In this document: positions 62,024-64,000 of the stretch, piece by piece | Layout of the letters: each line of letters begins with the position of its first letter | How positions within the stretch are numbered: position 1 is the stretch's first letter | NCBI GenBank assembly: GCA_963832725.1 | Contig: CAWHVG010000005.1 | Span: 2,604,001 to 2,668,000, forward strand | Reading direction: 5' to 3' | From: JAEZBP01 sp963832725 | GTDB taxonomy: Bacteria > Myxococcota_A > Polyangia > Polyangiales > Sandaracinaceae | Length of the DNA stretch: 64,000 nucleotides | Notes under the pieces: model-generated | Told to the model about the DNA's origin: nothing | The model's input: only the letters and a program-made list of their open reading frames with translations | Database searches by the model: none | Translations under genes and position numbers: made by a program

Positions 62024-63532
62024 ATGGCGAAGGCGCCCGGCCGGCGGTGGATGATTTCCCTCGGATTGCTCGCGATCGCGGGGATCGCCGCCGCGTGGGC
62101 GTTCGATGGCGAGAACGCCCCGGCGCGTTCCGCCCCGGCGCCGGCACCGCTCCTCGAGCGCGATGATTCTGCGGACGCGGGGACGGCGGCACCGGCCGAG
62201 GGCTCACCGCCGGCCCGCGCGGCGACTTCCTCGGGCTCCCATCCCCCCGCGCCGGTCTCCGCCGCCGCGCCGCCGGGCTGCCCCGAGGACGAGCCGGACA
62301 CGGCGGATTTCGTGCGGCCGTCGGTGTGGGATGCCCTCCGCCTGCGGACCGACGAGCTGCGCGAGCGGTTGCCCCAGATCTCGCGGGACGCCAGCCCCGG
62401 GCTGCGCGAGGGCCTCAACGGCATGGCTCGGAACGACGATCGGGCGCTCGACGGGATCCTGACGGCGCCGGATCGTGACCGAGACGGCTTCGACGTGGCC
62501 GTCTCCGCGCTCCTGCACACCGGCATGCGCGCGCTGGCCGCCGACGATCTCCGGACCGCGACCCGTCGCGCGTCCACGGCTGCTCGCGAGGCGCCGGAGG
62601 ATCCTCTGCCGCACGCGCTCTCGTCGCTCGTCGCCGACCACGCGCACGACCCGGCGACTGCCCGCGAGGAGATCGCCCGCGCCTACTCACTCGCGCCGGA
62701 CGAGCCGGCGTTCGCCCTCGCCCACGCGCGGAGCCAGGCCACGGCGGCGCACTTCTCGGAAGCCCTCGACGCCGCCGACGCCTACCTGCGCGCCGTCCCG
62801 GACGACGCTCGCACGCGGCGCTGGCGGGAGCGCTTGGCCGTCCAGGAGGAGCTCACTCGCGGCGACGCACGGCGGAGCTACGCCGGCATCGACGTCTCGT
62901 GGCCACGCGGATCGCTGAACGTGCCGAGGGTGGACGAGGCCATCGAGGTCGTACGCCGAACGCTGGACGAGGTCGCGCGGCTGACCGACCACGCGCGCCG
63001 CTCGGAGCTGGCGGTCGTGGTCTACCCGGACCGAGAGGCGATGCGGCGAGCGACCTGCACGCCCTCGTGGACCGGCGCCGTCTTCGACGGAGTGCTGCAC
63101 CTCGACGCCGGCACCCTCTCACGCGCCGACCCGAGCTGGCAGCGCGTGGTGCGACACGAGTCCACCCACGCCCAGCTCGCCCGCGTGGAAGGCCACACCC
63201 CTCAGTGGCTGAACGAAGGCTTCGCCCAGTGGATGGAAGGGCCGCCCTCCCCGGGAGCTCGGCGCGCGTGGGCCCACATGGTCCGCGACCACTACTGGAT
63301 CCCATTCGGATCGCTGGAAGGCGGCCTCTTGGTGATCGACGACGCCGGCGACGCCGGCCTGGCCTACCACCAGAGCCTGGCCATGATGCTCTACCTCGTG
63401 GACCGCCGCGGCGAAGGAGGCATCCGCGAAGCCGTCACGCAGATCGAGGCTCGCCACGACGAGGGACTGCTCGAAGCGCTCGTCCCCGGCGCCGACGGCG
63501 AGCACCTGCTGGCGTTCTTGGCCACGCGGTGA
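62024..63532 (+). CDS. TPR protein with peptidase-MA-like (HExxH) domain
   Basis: A 502-aa protein with an N-terminal membrane anchor or signal (WMISLGLLAIAGIAAAWAF), an Ala/Pro linker, TPR-like helices at about 150-270 (LLHTGMRALAADDLRTATRR, REEIARAYSLAPDEPAFALA, FSEALDAADAYLRAVPDDAR) and a C-terminal metallopeptidase domain. Zinc motif: RHESTHAQL (HExxH, near residue 376) with the downstream Glu in LNEGFAQWMEG. This is the gluzincin arrangement of the peptidase-MA family. It probably acts in the periplasm or outside. ATG 62024 has CCGGAG upstream. Divergent from the chitinase gene. Confidence 0.85.
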   Translation: MAKAPGRRWMISLGLLAIAGIAAAWAFDGENAPARSAPAPAPLLERDDSADAGTAAPAEGSPPARAATSSGSHPPAPVSAAAPPGCPEDEPDTADFVRPSVWDALRLRTDELRERLPQISRDASPGLREGLNGMARNDDRALDGILTAPDRDRDGFDVAVSALLHTGMRALAADDLRTATRRASTAAREAPEDPLPHALSSLVADHAHDPATAREEIARAYSLAPDEPAFALAHARSQATAAHFSEALDAADAYLRAVPDDARTRRWRERLAVQEELTRGDARRSYAGIDVSWPRGSLNVPRVDEAIEVVRRTLDEVARLTDHARRSELAVVVYPDREAMRRATCTPSWTGAVFDGVLHLDAGTLSRADPSWQRVVRHESTHAQLARVEGHTPQWLNEGFAQWMEGPPSPGARRAWAHMVRDHYWIPFGSLEGGLLVIDDAGDAGLAYHQSLAMMLYLVDRRGEGGIREAVTQIEARHDEGLLEALVPGADGEHLLAFLATR

Positions 63533-64000
63533 AGGTGGCCGCACGCCCGCTGTGCGCGCTCCAACCCGCGAGCGAGCCTCGTATCGCGACCACGCCGGCC
63601 GGCGCGGCGGGGACGGTCGAGGGCTTCTCCTCGGAGCCGGAGGACGAGCTGTTGGGGATGCGCCTTTTCCCTCGCGGGAGAGAACCGATGAACGAGATCG
63701 AAGCGTTTGCGCGGGCGCAGGGGATGGCCTTCCTCCGAGTCGGAGGTGCCGGACGAATATCCGTCGCCGCACAACCGCAGCGGGTCGTCGAGGTGACGGT
63801 GCCCGACGCGGTTCCGGAATGGTTCATCCACGTTCGAGATGCGGCAACCGGCGCGGAGGTCTTCTCCGACTGGTGCGATCACTATCGCGTCGACCCCGCG
63901 GACGAGACGGATGTGTTCGCGGAGCGCTACGCCGAGGTGACTCGGTTGCTGCTCGCGGTTCGCGGCGTGGTCCTCCGCGTGACGAAGGGCGCCCTCGGAG
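63529..64000 (+). CDS. Unrecognised protein, C-terminus beyond window
   Basis: An open frame of 157 codons runs to the window edge. GTG 63529 overlaps the TGA of the peptidase gene (GTGA), which suggests coupled translation; ATG 63688 (MNEIEAFARAQGMAFLRVGG) is an alternative. Segments such as RVVEVTVPDAVPEWFIHVRD, AATGAEVFSDWCDHY and YAEVTRLLLAVRGVVLRVTK are protein-like. No family can be named from this part. Confidence 0.6.
   Translation, partial: MKVAARPLCALQPASEPRIATTPAGAAGTVEGFSSEPEDELLGMRLFPRGREPMNEIEAFARAQGMAFLRVGGAGRISVAAQPQRVVEVTVPDAVPEWFIHVRDAATGAEVFSDWCDHYRVDPADETDVFAERYAEVTRLLLAVRGVVLRVTKGALG

Overview
The window is high-GC DNA from a myxobacterium-like organism (Polyangiia/Sandaracinus-type; inferred). 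Several secreted proteins end in a MYXO-CTERM-like tail (a Cys, a hydrophobic segment and an Arg cluster). There is a DUF2378 protein, a family largely confined to myxobacteria, two sigma54 activators, many lipoproteins and many minisatellite-like repeats. Nothing looks like a phage, plasmid or insertion sequence; most of it is chromosomal housekeeping with lineage-specific genes between.

Layout. 1-743: glutathione synthetase (runs off the left edge). 1000-4516: vitamin B6 block, with the MocR-type regulator PdxR, an array of TTGGACC boxes in front of it, and pdxS-pdxT. 4916-12973: secreted M15 peptidase, lipoprotein, beta-lactamase-fold hydrolase with the muropeptide permease AmpG, a thioesterase, a histidine phosphatase and small proteins. 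12981-17666: metH beneath an ArsR-HTH/methyltransferase regulator of SahR type. 17788-27011: mixed small genes, a serine acetyltransferase-like protein, divergent lipoproteins, an AraC regulator, and an unrecognised 810-aa protein with a coupled 95-aa partner. 27012-30300: decayed gene and tandem repeats. 30386-35829: RNA repair locus rtcB-rtcA divergent from its sigma54 activator rtcR, with a good -24/-12 promoter and a large inverted repeat between rtcB and rtcA. 35997-40264: DUF2378 protein, chemoreceptor, tatB-tatC. 40277-50099: HAD phosphatase, enoyl-CoA reductase-like SDR, membrane proteins, a 43-bp repeat array, gyrB, a PAS-like protein and a TMEM43-like protein. 50162-64000: a frameshifted gene, a TetR/monooxygenase pair, a sigma54 activator, AgmX-like lipoprotein, DUF2254 protein, a Gln-rich repeat protein, SRPBCC protein, N-formylglutamate amidohydrolase, a GH18 chitinase, a peptidase-MA protein and a final partial gene.

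A strong technical signal runs through the window. About fifteen otherwise well-conserved genes, including gyrB, metH, rtcA, rtcB and rtcR, are broken by one- or two-base indels, several in homopolymers. Coding quality is normal on both sides of each break. This is most simply explained by uncorrected consensus errors, so I annotate these as single CDSs with a frameshift and not as pseudogenes, except where decay is heavy.

Functionally the best-connected modules are B6 synthesis (PdxR/PdxS/PdxT), the methionine/SAM cycle (SahR-like regulator with metH), peptidoglycan turnover (AmpG, serine hydrolase, M15 peptidase), twin-arginine export and damage-induced RNA repair. The repair locus, with its internal structured element, is the most interesting region.
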